From Chamaea fasciata (lineage: Eukaryota; Chordata; Aves; Passeriformes; Sylviidae), in the NCBI GenBank assembly GCA_029207755.1, contig JARCOQ010000009.1, positions 31,704,914-31,768,913 of the forward strand: DNA of 64,000 bases. The letters run 5' to 3'. This document shows positions 14,519 through 27,477 of the stretch, piece after piece. Within the stretch, counting starts at the first letter, position 1. Each line of letters starts with the position of its first letter. Both the position numbers and the translations under genes were made by a program. Under the pieces are notes generated by a model that saw nothing but the letters and a program-made list of their open reading frames with translations, was not told the DNA's origin and searched no databases.

Positions 14519-14895
14519 TCATGGAATCACAGAATGGTTTGGAATGGAAGGGACTTCAATGCTCATCCAGTCCAACCCCCCTGCCATGGCAGGGACACCT
14601 TCCACTATCCCAGGTTGCTCCAAGACCCATCCAGTCTGGCCTTGGACACTTCCGTAGATCCAGGGGCAGCCACAGCTGCTCTGGGCACCCCGTGCCAGGG
14701 CCTCCCCACTCTCCCAGGGAACAATTCCTTCCCAGTATCCCATCCATCCCTGCCCCCTGGCAGTGGGAAGCCATTCCCTGTGTCCTGTCCCTCCATCCCT
14801 TGTCCCCAAGTCCCTCTCCATCTCCCCTGGACCTCTTTAGGCACAGGAAGGGGTCTCTGAGGTCTCCCCAGAATTTTCTCTTCTCTGTTTCTGCA
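14519..14895 (-). mobile_element. CR1 LINE 3' fragment, inverted
   Basis: This is a long inverted copy. It begins ATGGAATCACAGAATGGTTT and runs through the complement of the GAGCAGCTGTGGCTGCCCC core to the GAAGGGGTCTCTGAGGTCTC block further 5' in the element. It produces several overlapping ORFs on both strands, none functional. Confidence 0.9.
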
Positions 14896-14904
14896 GCCTC
14901 TTTC

Positions 14905-14990
14905 AAATCATGGAATCCCAGGATGGCTGAGGCTGAAGGGAGCCCAGTGGGAACCTGGTGCCACCTCCTGCAGCGACAACCACATGATAG
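14905..14990 (-). mobile_element. CR1-like tip, inverted
   Basis: ATGGAATCCCAGGATGGCTG is followed by AACCTGGTGCCACCTCC. Its reverse complement resembles the tip of the variant type at 9061..9212. It sits directly behind the preceding inverted CR1. Confidence 0.5.
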
Positions 14991-16099
14991 ATAAGAAAAG
15001 ATAAGCCAGGCCCAATTCCAAGTCCTACCCTTGGGAGAACCTCCTTGTAAGAGAAAAAACATGATGTCCTGTGATCTAACACTGCTGGAGAGGGGTGTTC
15101 ATTTTTTCATATAAAAGCATCACTTAAAAAGTCACAAAAGGGAATTTGAAGATCAGCTGAAAGAGCTGATGAGGAGAATTAAATCTCAGCAGTGGCATGT
15201 GGTGATCTGGACAGAGCAAACACACCCAGCGTGGATCTAGGAGAGGCCAGCAGGAATTTGGAGCAGCTGAGTGGCAGCAGGAGCCAGGATATTAAAAGCA
15301 AGAGCACCCGTCAAATAAGAAGTCATTTCAAACAAATCAAGACAGAGGAGAGAAAAAAGAACCAAATCATGTCCAGTTGAAATGAAAAAACTCCGTAAGA
15401 CAGAACAAAAAAAGCAAAAAACGACTTCAAAAGGCTTCAAACCAAATAATAAACCCTTCCTGGCCACAGCAGCAGCACGAGCCTGACCATGGGCTGTAGA
15501 GACCCTACAGAGACCCTCTGGAAAGAGCCCACCGAGGAGAACAAAGCCATGAGGGAAGCTCAGTGCACTTTTTACCCCTGGGCTCAACATGGAAAGTCTT
15601 GGGGAGACCCTCCCAGCACATCTTCCTTCCCGGGAAAGCTCCAGGGGAACCCCATTGAAGTGTCAGGAGGGGACCCAAGCCAAGCATGGGACCAGATGGG
15701 CCTCCCCCAGCACTGCTGTGTGACCTCCAGGATGGAAGCGGCTTTTTGATGGGATCCAGAGCCCTCTGGTCCCCTGAACACAACATCTGTCCTGACAGCA
15801 GCACTTGACACATGGATAAATCGGAGTTCTTTGGGGAAGAGCCAAGGCGCTTCCCAAGCCTACTGGAGCTCTTTGAAGGAGTCCCCAGGCACGTGGGAAG
15901 GAGAGATCTGCTGGATAGAGTTGGGTTGGATTTCCTAACGGCATCTGACAAGGTTGGAAAGGCTCTTGCAGAAAGGATCTAAGAAGAAAGGTCTGTGCAC
16001 GGATTAAAAAAAAATAAAAGTTCAAAATAGAAAACGCCTGGCTCATTTTCCTAATGGAGGGAGTGCTCAAATCCCTCCTGTTGAACATCTTTAGGGATG

Positions 16100-16420
16100 A
16101 ACTGGAAGAACAAGGAGGAGAAGTAAAATGACAGCATTGGTCAAGGGTATGAAATCACCAAAACCAGCAAACAAAAGCCCGAGGTGAAAAACTGAACAAG
16201 GAATTAAGGATGCTGAGGGACAAGGTGATACCTACACTTCAAATCCTGTAGGAGTGAAGTGAGGGGAAAAAACCCTCCTGCATAAGCGGGTGGTGATGGT
16301 CATTCATCTACTATCGGATTACACCCTTTTCTGACCCAGAGATGGGGCAACTGAGAGGCGTTTTAAAAACTTTTATTCCGTTATCAGCCCTCGCTTCAAA
16401 AGCTAAGGAGTAAGGTTGGA
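16100..16420 (-). mobile_element. Possible LTR remnant
   Basis: On the minus strand an AATAAA (16372..16377) is followed by AACGCCTCTCAGTTGCCCC and AGAAAAGGGTGTAATCCGAT. The latter resembles the end of a bird retroviral LTR as I remember it. I found no TG..CA ends or target duplication, so boundaries are guesses. Confidence 0.3.
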
Positions 16421-18049
16421 AAAGGTACTGGGAAGTGAGGGTGAGGTGCACGGATCTGGACTGGATTCTGTGCTAGGGGAAAAGACAACTCTGGCAGGAG
16501 ATGATCAAAGTTGAAAAGGTCAGGGTGTGCCATGGAAAGCAGCTGCGCAGATCCAGGGAAGAGAAACCCACCAAGGAATGCTCAAATCTATCGACAGCAG
16601 GAAGTGCCTGAGTCCCAAACCACTGGAGACCTGAGGCTTCCAATTAACTAATCAATAATCACCTCTTTGCTCTTCTCCCCCTTCTAGACACCTGCTGGAG
16701 GGCACGGGAAGAGACAGGACCCAGCTGGATGCACCGAGGCACTTCCAACAGATCTGCGCAGAACTGCGATAAACTGAGAAACTCAAGAGCCCTCCTTGTA
16801 GTGTCTAAGAGCATTAAAGCCCAGAGCTGTGCTCCCCAGCCTGCCCTGGAAGCTGTTTGTGTCTTACATGGTGAGACAGGAGCTGCTCAATCTTACAGCT
16901 TGTCTTGACCAGATAAAAGGAAGCTCTTATCAGCCATTTATTTATTTAACACATGGCAGCCAGGCAAAGACAGAGTTCTCGCTGCTCTGCTGCTGCTGCT
17001 GCTGCACTGAAATTCACAGCAGGAGAAATCCCCAAGTCCTCGGAAAATATTGGAATTTTATCCTGTGCTAATCAGGAAGGGGTTAGAAAAACAAGGAGCC
17101 GAACAAACCACCTGAACTCCCGGGGTTGGTTGTTTTGGTTTTTTTTTACCTCGGGTAACTCCTTGACTGGGAGAGGATGCAAGCTGGCTCATTTGGGGAA
17201 TCCAGGCACCAAATCCTGCACATCTCAACAGCATTCCTGCTTTTCTGCTGGAGCACAGTATTTCCTAAAACACCTCCCATGCACTCAGCTCGGTTTGGAG
17301 AAGGGCTTGTGCCATTCCAAGAGCTGAACTTGCACTGATGAGTGCTCGCCCAAAACCCCTCCAAGCCACCTTCCCAACACTGGAGTCTCACCCCAGCTCT
17401 GGGAAATGGAATGGAACACAGACACAGCAGCAGGGCCGGGGTGGGGAAGGCAGAGGGGACCAAGGGCTCCGGTACACAACACCAGGGCAGCTCAGAGGAT
17501 TGGAGATCAAAACCTTCCCAAGGGTTTCTTCGCATCCCTTTGAAGGTTTCCATCCCTTATCCAGCACTTTCCCATACTTCCACTGGAGGGCAGGAATATC
17601 CCACGTTTCCAGGGATGACCCTTCAGCCCATTGCCACACATCCTTTAACAGCCCTAGGAAGGGGCCTTTGGGGACATTGGTGTGCCCCTCCACACTCTGA
17701 TTTGGTTTCCCTCATGCTTTTATGGAGCAGCACCGCTTTTTTCAAAACATCCGAATTATTTTCCTCCAACAACCGCAGCATTCACAGTTCGTCCCCACAG
17801 CCATGCCTCCCCTCCCTGTGCTCTCTGCCTCCCTGCATCACCTGCACCTCTCCAGGGTCCCAGAATTTCCTGACACAATTTTTCTGTAGGCAGCACAGAT
17901 ACACTGGAATTCCGCACATTTGCATGGAGCAGGAGATTTACATTCTCACTGCATCCTCGGGTGACAAGAAAACCTTTTAGAGTATTTCTGGTTGGGATTG
18001 TGGGTGTCCAGGAGGACAGGAAGCTGTGCAGAGGGATCAGGCTGGATCC

Positions 18050-18506
18050 ATGGGTCAGCAAGGCTGAGTGCCGGGAAGGGAAGGGAGCTGGGGAAGGGAA
18101 TGGAGCCCCAGGAGAGGCTGAGGGAGCTGGGAAAGGGGCTCAGCCTGGAGAAAAGGAGGCTCAGGGGGGACCTTGTGGCTCTGCACAACTCCTGACAGGA
18201 GGGGACAGCCGGGGGGGTCGGGCTCTGCTCCCAGGGAACAGGGACAGGCCAAGGGGAAACGGCCTCAGGCTGTGCCAGGGGAGGCTCAGCTTGGACAGCA
18301 GCAGGAATTTCTGCATGGAAAGGGTGCTGAGGCCTTGGCAGGGGCTGCCCAGGGAGGTTTGGAGTGCCCATGGCTGGAGGTGTCCAAGGAAGGGCTGGAG
18401 GTGGCACTCAGTGCTCTGGGCTGGGGACAAGGTGGGCACTGGGCACAGCTGGGACTCCATGGGTTGGGAGGGATTTTCCAGCTTCAGTTATCCCAGGATT
18501 CTGTGA
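18050..18506 (+). mobile_element. CR1 LINE 3' fragment (second subfamily), longer copy
   Basis: It contains the CR1 block GGCTCAGCCTGGAGAAAAGG, then CAGGGGGGACCTTGTGGC. The same GGGCTCTGCTCCCAGGGAAC and CATGGAAAGGGTGCTGAGG stretch as 1168..1452 follows, ending TCCCAGGATTCTGTGAC. About 500 bp, with no intact ORF2. Confidence 0.88.
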
Positions 18507-19921
18507 CAGTTTTGCAGAGCTGACCTGGGCACCTCTGCCTTGTATTGTCCATATCTTTATTAGTGAAAACTCTTGTAAAGAGGAGAATAAAATTGATTTA
18601 CTGTCTCCCACAATGGGACCTACGGAGGTTCCTGATGGGGTCATACTTAAGGCTGATCTGCTCGACAGAATTTATGTGGTTTGCAAAAGCCCTTTCCGAA
18701 TGTTTCCCAGCAAAGACCATTAAAGACAGGAAGCTGCCAGGAGACTAAAGGAGAGGTCTTCTCATGGAGAAAGAACTGCTCTGGAGAGCAGAAGGCCACC
18801 ACCTCTGACCCTGAGGCTGGGGCTGCTGCTTGGTGGAGTCAAAATTCAGATGGATAAAGGTTCCTAGGAGGTTTCTGTGAACATTCAGCCTCTCAGAGCA
18901 GCAGAAAAGAAACAGAGTGAACCAGAATGAGCTGCAGAAGGGCCTTGGGAAGAGCCTGACATAAGCACCTCAGTGCTTTTCCAATAAAGATTAAATCGAA
19001 CAGAGATAGAAAAAAATAACCCAAACTTCAAATGCCAAAACCAGGCTCTGAGATGACGATTCCCCTCAAGACAACCCCAGGAAAGCTGCATGCCAGCTCC
19101 ATGCTGATGGGCTAGAAGAAGGATAGAATGGCAGGGATCACCAGGAAAGAAGCAGGAAAACAGTCTGGCTTTATACAAACTACAGCACAACAGGAGTCAT
19201 GGCTGAGCAAGCTGGGACTCTTCAGCCTGAAAATTGCCCATAATTCAGCATTTTCAAGACATATTTAGTAAGGGGAGACATCATTTCACTAAAATCCAGG
19301 GGTTTTTGGAGTATCTGAATGTTTAATACCTGGCATAACGCTGAACAGACCCTGCTCTAGGAACTCTTCTCCACATTTAAGTACCTGATTTTTACAGCCT
19401 AATTCGATGCTATAAATCCCCAGCGTCAGCTCCTTACAGGGGAGATAATTCCGCAGGTGAAGCTCTTCCCTCTCAGGCTCCTTCTCTGCCAGTTGTTCCC
19501 ACAAGTTGGGAGAGAGCAGGACTGTGTCAGAGCTGGTTTTTAATGAGTTCTGGTTAATTTGCTTCCTCTCTTCTGATCTATTTCCTGATGTGGAAAATGA
19601 AGAGACACTGGAGATTTACCCTGGGACAGATCATCTGGGACAGAGACCTGGGATGTCTGGGATCAGGTCAAAGGCCCGTTCTTCTCCTCAGGAGAACAGG
19701 AAGCATGTGAAGAAGCAGAACAAGTGTGTGATGATATTCCCTGGAATACTCTGGGAGCCTTTGGAGGCTTGGTGAGCTCCTGGAGAGGTGTTGCAAGAAG
19801 GAGCAGAAGGTTGCACACCAAAACCACCCTCCTTGTGCTTTTCCAGCAGAAATCTCGGCCCTCCCAAGGGAATGATCCCTTTGTGTGAGCATTCCAGACA
19901 AAACCCAGACCACAGCAAGGA

Positions 19922-20105
19922 TTTGAGCTGTTGGAGCGAGTCCAGAGGAGGCACCAGGATGAGCAGAGGGATGGAGCTGCTCTGCTGGGAGGAAAGGCTG
20001 GGAGAGCTGGGGGTGTTCAGCCTGGAGAGGAGAAGCTCTAACTGTGGCTTTCCAGTGCCTGAGGGGATTCCCCAGGAAAGATGGAGAGAGACTCTTCACA
20101 AAGGC
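19922..20105 (+). mobile_element. CR1 LINE fragment (truncated at both ends)
   Basis: The string GAGTCCAGAGGAGGCACCAG, a GAGGGATGGAGCTGCTCTGC block, GTTCAGCCTGGAGAGGAGAA and GAGAGACTCTTCACAAAGGC follow the order of the CR1 3' UTR. The usual core and tip are absent. Confidence 0.8.
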
Positions 20106-20796
20106 TGTCACTTCTCCAGTGGTCAGCCTACACCAAACCTTTCCAAAAGCCCATTTATATTTTCAAAGGGGATAATCTCCACCTTTACAAGTAGGTCACC
20201 CCTGTCTCTTTCAGCATCTTTAGTAAACACCCAAACTCTACCTGCTGCTCGCTGAGAGGATGAAGGACCCAGAAACGTTTATTTTTTAATGTAACGAAAC
20301 AAACCCTAACCAAGGGGTAAACAGTGATTCCTGGGGTTGAACTATACAGCCAAACATGTGGTTTCTGATGAAGATCATCTTCCTGCACTTCCCCTCTGCT
20401 AATGGCTCTGCTGTCACTTGAAACTCCCAGGAGAGCCTTAATGCCTCCTTCCTTTCCTGGAATTAGCAGTGGAGGTTTCAAATGAGCTTCCCTTTGACTG
20501 AAAATGAACCAGGGGAGGTCTGAACTCAGCTCTGTGCCAAACAGACGTAATTCTGTGAGATTTTCCTGTCAGGCACCTCAGCCTGAATAACACCAGGAAA
20601 GGCAGGAGGGGGGCAGAGCTCCTTTGTAAGCCTTACATGGGGATTAGGAATGTCTACATCCCTGAGGACTAAATCAAAACTGGCTTTTTAAGTAGGTGCC
20701 AATGTTTTAGCTTATTAAGGCACAAAATACGTGTTTCTCTGTTTATTTTTTAGCGGAGTGGGGTTTGAGGCTTTCTGTGTGAGGCCTTTTGACAGG

Positions 20797-20825
20797 TGGA
20801 AATACCACCTTTTGTGGTATTTCCA
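20797..20825. repeat. Perfect 12-bp inverted repeat (hairpin)
   Basis: TGGAAATACCAC (20797..20808) and GTGGTATTTCCA (20814..20825) are perfect complements separated by five bases. Confidence 0.95.
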
Positions 20826-20970
20826 AAGCTGCAAGGGCTCCACACCCCTCCCCTGGATTCAGGGATGGGAGGATGAGGCAATTTCAGCCCAAGGGCTGTG
20901 AAAAATGGCTGTTCTCCTGGAGCCTCCAACATCAGAGGCTCTGCTGGTGTTGAGCAAGTGACTGTTGAAC

Positions 20971-21137
20971 TCCCAGAACCATGGAATGGTTTGGAAGACA
21001 CTTTAAAGCCCATCCAGTTCCACCCCCTGTCATGTCAGGGACACCTTCCACTATCCCAGGCTGCCCAAGCCCCAATGTCCAACCTGGCCTTGGACACTTC
21101 CAGGGGTCCAGGGGCAGCCACAGCTGCTCTGGGCCAA
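20971..21137 (-). mobile_element. CR1 LINE 3' fragment, inverted
   Basis: It begins ATGGAATGGTTTGG and contains GGGACACCTTCCACTATCCC and the complement of the AGCAGCTGTGGCTGCCCC core, then ends abruptly. Confidence 0.88.
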
Positions 21138-21293
21138 CTGTTTCAAAAGCTTTTCTGTTGTTTGTATCCTCACCAAATCTGCTGGATTTTAAGCACAGAG
21201 CTCTTGGAAGATGAAAAATTCATCTTCACCTTGTTGACACTTTGCATTCAAAGCATCGCACCCACATTCTTCCAAGTCAGGTTGAAATGCAAA

Positions 21294-21400
21294 CACAGAA
21301 TCCTGTAAGTTGAAAAAGACTTGTCAGGTCATCAAGCCCAAGCCTCAGTCCAGCATCTTGTCCAGAATTCTCATCATAGTGCTACAAGGAATGTCCTTAA
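21294..21400 (-). mobile_element. Old CR1 3' tip, inverted
   Basis: CACAGAATCCTGTAAGTTGA and GGTCATCAAGCCCAAGCCTC match the inverted CR1 tip pattern with many substitutions, so this is an older copy. Confidence 0.6.
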
Positions 21401-24400
21401 GGCGATTTTTCTAATTATTTCCTGCTCATTATTTCAGTTCATCTCCATTAACCACTGAGAGAAGCAGCAGATCCTGAAGGATCCCCCGGAACGGGTGACC
21501 TGGAGTGTGTTTCTCATGTACAGAATTGTACATGAATCACATTTCCACCTCATCAGCTGTAGTTAATTACACGAAAAAGAGAGGGGTTTGAAAAAAGTTT
21601 TAGTGGCACTGGAAGCACTCTGCACTAAAATAGCCACAAAGCCAAGCACCACAACCTGTTATCTCCTCCTCAATCCCAACTTTTCAGCATCACACCTGAA
21701 TTTGCCAAGTAGAAAAGCGTAACTGAAATGTTTCAGCAAGGAGGGACTCGATGACTATCAACTCTCCTGCCTTGATTGTTCCCTTCCCAGTTTATTTGGC
21801 TCCAAGGTGAGTGTTTGTGCCCAGCAATTCAGCAGGAAAATGGAGTTGTGTTTTCCAAGACTTCTCCTCACCTCTTTATTCCCCACTGCTGTAACAGCCC
21901 AGGTTCCCATAGAAACTGAGAGTAAAGAGCAGAAGTGTAAAATACAAATGAACAGGTCCAAGCTGGCAGTGTTGTGTTTTATTAGTCAAATAAATATCAC
22001 TAATGGGCACTGGGCCTTTCTAACCGCAGAGCCGGATAAGGCTGCACATTATTAAATAAAGAGATGGCACACAAATGATAATGCCCAGAGTCACGGGGAA
22101 GGGGGTCAATCCCACTTCTGGAAACTGAGCTGTTTTCTGGATTATTTCATTTTGGAGGCAGCAAGACCCCAGTTCCTAATTCGCAGCTCTGATCCTGACT
22201 CCCCCAAATCACCCCAAGTCACTCTGGATTCTCACCCCTCAACACTGGGGCTTTGCAACGTGGGAATAGGGTGGGCAACAAGCACTAATTTAGAACCTTT
22301 TCGAGGTGGACTTCGTAATTTTAAATGAGTATTGGCACAAGGATTGAAGTTCTCTGTACAAAGCACCGTCAAAACGGGTTTCTGACGAAAGAGCAGACTG
22401 GATGCTTTTGGATGTATCTTGAAAGTGGCCCTGGATAATTTTATTTTTTTACAGTGAAAGAGGTTTTTTAAAGATGAAGGACATCAGGAAAATTATCAAG
22501 TTGATTGAAAATTATCACTTTTAAATTATCAATTCGATTACAGCACGACAGTAGGATTCTTCCTAACAAAAACACTGGAAATGGGACAGAGATATTCTCT
22601 CCCATACTGGGAAATACTGGGACTATAGACTATTCCAAGACCTGGAGAGTTTTTAGAAGGCCATAATAACATATGATTAAACATTTTTTTTTCTAGAGAC
22701 ATTTTCAATGCCATTTACAAATATTCCAGGAGTGTTTATCCTTGGGCACCCCTGTTGTGCTTTCTCCAAAGGGGTGACGCAGATCAGCCTGTCCTGAGCC
22801 CCTGCAGCAGAAGGACTGATGCCCTCTGCTAGAAATGTTCTTTTTCTAAACAATGCCATCCACTGAAACTTGGGGGAAATTCGGAAAACTTTCAAATACC
22901 TGAGGTGTTTGCAATTATTTCCATTTCCAAGCCAGGCTGTGCCTTCCAACACTCACTGACTCAAAAGAGGAATTGCTCCTGTTGAGTTTTTGAGCAATGC
23001 AGCCCCTGGCAACTCCCAAACTCAGCTTTCTTATGCTCATCTCCTCTGTTTAATGGCACAGGAGATGCTGCAGGTCAAACAAATATTTGATTTTCTTTCC
23101 CTGAGCTGTGTTTAAAACGATGTTGCAAAATGCTTGAAGCCATGGGAAGAGATTGACATAAGAGGACACTTGAGTGGAGAGACTCCCACCTCAAACTATC
23201 ACCAACCCACCAGGAAAGGGAAGGTACAGCACTACTTGTTCCCAGCCTTTACACCTGCTCTGTCTCTCCTGAGAAGTCTGAGTGGTTTTTCCATTTCCAA
23301 GGAGCTGTCCTGGATAACAGGACACTGATAAAAAGCTGCTTGCCTGAGAAACAATGGAGAGGTTGAAACACAAATAGGAACAGGAGGAAATATTCTTCTT
23401 TTTGGTGCTGCATTTCCCAAGCTCAGTAAAAGGAGGTTCAAATGACCAGAGTTTTAGCAGGTTGCAAGAAAAGCATTTGACGATATTTAATTTTTAGGGA
23501 ACTTTGGGAAGTGCTGAGTGTGGTCTGTGACCGGTGCAAGGCTCACTCCTGCAGGACTTTACCCTTTGCAACCATAAAATATGAGAGCAAATCCTTTTTG
23601 CTTTAAATGTCAGCTCCAATACTTAGCAAGGGCATGTGCGAGCAGCAGGGAGCAAAAGCCTTGGAGCAGCATTTTCTCCTGGATCTGCTGTTTTTCCAAG
23701 CAGGAGGTCATGTCCTCACTAAGCACTTGCTCAACTCCTAAATATTTTCATGTCTGAATCTGACCCAGATGCAAAACATGACAGCTCAGCTCCTGCATCG
23801 TTATTAAAACAGCTGATTTGGAGCAGTGGGGTTGGCAAAACAGCTTTCAGAGCTGAACTCCAGGCACTCACTGCCTGAGTGTAGGAAATGACTGGGAAGC
23901 TGGAAGTGGGGGAATTTAAGGGCACAGCTGATGTTTCAAAGCAGCCAAGTGGCAGCTTTTTAATTTGTACCAAGCCAGCATCTGCAGGGACTCTCTGGCG
24001 ATTTCCCTGCCTGTTCCAAGAGTCCCAACCTGGCCTGGCCTGCTGCCAGCCCTGCTCCCATCTCGGGCTCCTCAAAGAGTTCCCTGCCATGGGAATTCCA
24101 GGCTGCCCTCCCAGAGGAATGAGATCACTCCTGCACAGGAGAGGCTTCCAAAGGGCTGAAAGAATAACGATCCATGTGTGAGGAATGCACCTTGCTGAGT
24201 GCATTTGGTTTGGTTTAGGGTAAATTTGGGAGAAAGCCTTTGAATGGGGTTTTTTTGGGGTTTTTTTTAGAAGAGTAAATTTAAGTGGGTTTTTATTTTT
24301 AATTGGTTTGGGAAAAGATTTTTTTTGGAGTAAAGTGGGAAAAACTATTTATTTAACAATTAAAGTATTTACAAGCACAAAAAAAAAAGAATTATATGAA

Positions 24401-25282
24401 ACAATAAATCTTCACTACCAGAATAAAACAACTATTTGTAAAAATCTACCATGTAAATACCTATGTCCCTAAAAGTATCTTGGGATGGAAATGCACCCAG
24501 GTCTGAGTTTTAATCCAAGACTAAGATCAGAACCTGGAGCTCTGAAGGGGTTGGGGAGGGGGGAGGTTATGGCAGAGTTGTTAAACACAGATCATCAACA
24601 GCTGAGCAGGTTCCAATTGCACACTTTAGAGCTCATCCTTTCACTCTAATCCCTCGCTCTGTGATCAATAAATGATGTTATTTGATGTTTTCTACAGAGC
24701 AACCCAACAACTGTACAGGAAAATGACAGGAAACCAAGAGATAGCAAAGACAGGGCTCACACACATCTCCCTGTGCTGCGTCTGCTGAGCAGAGAGAGAC
24801 AGAAACGCCTCGCTGCCATCACTAAAATGAATTTTAAATACAGCCATGAATGAGGGGCTTTTAACTCACATCAGAAATTTGATAACAAAAGCCCCATTAA
24901 AAACCTCCAGGTAGTTTTACATTCATGACCAACACACTGGACCAGATCAGGCTTTCATCTCCTCTTTCAAGGCTTACAGGCACTGAGCTATCGCACACAT
25001 TCACAATGTCATCTTATCTGTAGTTCTGATGTTTTATCTTGTTATACCTCTGCAGAAGCTGTGGGATCAGCTAAATCATGAGAACAGTTTTTCCTTTTTT
25101 TTAATATTTTTTTTCAGATGATTTAAAGATTTAGAGCTCAGCACTTCTCCAGTCATTTCATGGAGTGTTCAGTGAGGCACTGAGAAAATGGAGCAAATGC
25201 AGCTGAGGGCAAATCAATGTAAGTGGAGCAGAGCACAGCCAGGAAAACCAAGTGCACTGCCCAGTGTGGGGTTTGGGATGCC

Positions 25283-25402
25283 CTAAATCTGGTCCAAGCC
25301 CAGGATGGACGGACTTGGGGAAACCTGGGATTAGTGGAAGGTGTCCCTGCCCATGGAACTGGATGGGCTTTAGGGTCCCTTCCAATTTAAACCATTCCAG
25401 CA
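25283..25402 (+). mobile_element. CR1 LINE 3' fragment
   Basis: GTGGAAGGTGTCCCTGCCCA, then GGGTCCCTTCCAATTTAAAC, mark a short copy of the common type with a degraded upstream half. Confidence 0.78.
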
Positions 25403-25663
25403 GTCCAAGTGCTGCAAACAGGCACGTGGGGAAAATAATAATAATGATGATATCACATGGTGGCAGTTTCTCAGGATCCATAAATAATACTGAAAGCACC
25501 AGGAATTTTTTTTTTAATAAACCTCCATTACTTGATGTTAGAGTACATGTTACTGTAATGGGAGGCTGGCACGTTCCTGGTGATCCCAAAGACGGGAGCA
25601 TCACATCCTATAGATCCCACAGCTGGGAGCAGGGAAGGCAGAGCCCTGTCCTAGAACCCTTTC

Positions 25664-26009
25664 CTAGAATCCCAGAATGGTTTGGAATGGAAGGGATATT
25701 AAGGATCATCCAGTGCCACCCCTGCCCTGGGCAGGGACACGTTCCACTTTCCCAGGCTGCTCCAAGCCCCAAAGTCCAGCCCAGCCTTGGACACTTGCAG
25801 GGATCCAGGGGCAGCCACAGCTGCTCTGGGCACCCTGTGCCAGGACCTGCCCACCCTCCCAGGGAACAATTCCTTCCCAATATCTCATCCATCCCTGCCC
25901 TCTGGCACTGGGAATCCATTCCCCCTTGTCCTGGCACTCCAGACCCATGTCCGAGGTCCCTCTCCAGCTCTGCTGGAGCCCCTTTAGGCATGGAAAGGGC
26001 TCCCCAGGT
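25664..26009 (-). mobile_element. CR1 LINE 3' fragment, inverted
   Basis: This is a well-preserved inverted copy, from TAGAATCCCAGAATGGTTTG through the core complement to CCCTTTAGGCATGGAAAGGG. The ORFs across it are repeat-derived. Confidence 0.9.
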
Positions 26010-27415
26010 AAGGATGAGACAAGGGTAGAAATCCTGAGTGGAATTTACACTGGAAACTATGTATGGAAAGCAATTTGAGCCCTCAGGAAAAGTGATTGTT
26101 TTCTACAGGGAAAAAGAAAAAGGGTTTGTTTTGGTGGCTCAGCTGCAGGTGAGATGGAGACATCAGCAGCAGCTTTGGAGTTAAGGCTGCACTGGGTTTT
26201 TCACTTAAAGTGGAATTAAATTCTTCCATTTCACAGTTGGGTGATTGAATTCCATCTTCCAGTGTGACACAGTTTTTGTCCTGGGGTCAGCTGAATCTGC
26301 TGGGCAGCTTTTGGGTACCACACTCACTCACGTTTGCAGGGAGAACAACGGATATTCACTCATTTTGAAACAGGAACCTCCACCCTCTACTCTTTCCCCT
26401 CTCCCTGCAGTTAAAACAACCAGCATTTCCAAACCTTGGAGCTACTGCCATAAATCCTGGCCTGGGAAGTTTTTTGGGTGAATGGGAAGAAACTTTATCT
26501 GGCAACACCTTTGCCAGCCCTGCTGAGACAATTCGACAGCAGGGGGACAACGCTGTCCCACCTCCTGCCCTGGTGCTTCCCTCTGGGTTCCAAATCTTTT
26601 CCTGCCAAACCTTCCCTGTGGGCCAGCACCAGCACCATACCTGCCCTTCACCTCTCACTTGCTCTTTATCTCCTCTTTCCTTTCCCTTACAAAGTCTTGG
26701 ATGTAAAAGTGAGGTCTGAGCTTGTAGGAGCTGCTGAGGTAGAGCCAAGCAGAACTGGACTAGCAGGGGAACTGCAGAGCTGGGAAAGCCACAAATGATC
26801 CCACACCTGCTTCCAGCAGTTCCAAAATCACTGGCTCCCTATAGCAGCAGAATCACTCAGTTTTATTTGTATTACACTTTGTCCAAGTGCCTCCCTTTTA
26901 TTTAAGTCAGCACATAACAGCCGGACAGAAATAGCCCAACTTCCAGTGGTGTAATCCTTAAAAGCTGCTTAGATCAATCCTCAGGACAGCTCCAAAATGT
27001 GCTGGACAACCAATGTACACTGCCAGGGGTGCAGGGAAATGTTTTAATGCTGCCTTTGCCTCGGCCCTGCCCCCCAAAGTTGGCCAAGGTTTCTGGTTAA
27101 AGCACGGAGCCAACACCACATGGATCTCCAAGCACTGGGATTAGCAGAGCATTCCCAGCAGCTCCTGAGAGAAGGATTCCCATCCATGCCAAAGGAATGG
27201 CTGATATCCCCGAGGCTCAGACCATCAAGTGCTCCCACCACGTGCAGCTGGTATGGCCATGCACATGGAGGCATCCACACGGCGTTTCTGCTCCCTCTGG
27301 GATTAGTTATCCTAGGGATGGTTTCTGCTGCAGTTTTGCTTCCTCAGGTTCCTTTCATGGAATTTCCTAATTCCATAAAACAGCTCTTAAAAATTTCATA
27401 AAACTGCCCCTAAAA

Positions 27416-27477
27416 TGGGGCTGTCCTCTTTGTTCTATGGGATTTCCTAATTCCATAAAACAAAGAGGACAGCCCCA
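27416..27477. repeat. 25-bp hairpin with one mismatch
   Basis: The arms at 27416..27434 and 27459..27477 are perfect 19-bp inverted copies. After one mismatch, five more pairs (27436..27440 with 27453..27457) continue the stem to a 12-base loop. The loop-side sequence is also a direct repeat of 27357..27382. Confidence 0.95.

Noticed and set aside
17342..17980. 212-codon ORF
   Set aside because: No recognisable domain, low-information composition, antisense to PRKG1 and no splice or retrocopy evidence.
20300..20312. CCCTAACC telomere-like string
   Set aside because: A single short occurrence, expected by chance.
25252..26028. 258-codon ORF
   Set aside because: It runs through a plus-strand and an inverted CR1 fragment. 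The same peptide fragments recur in every inverted CR1 here.
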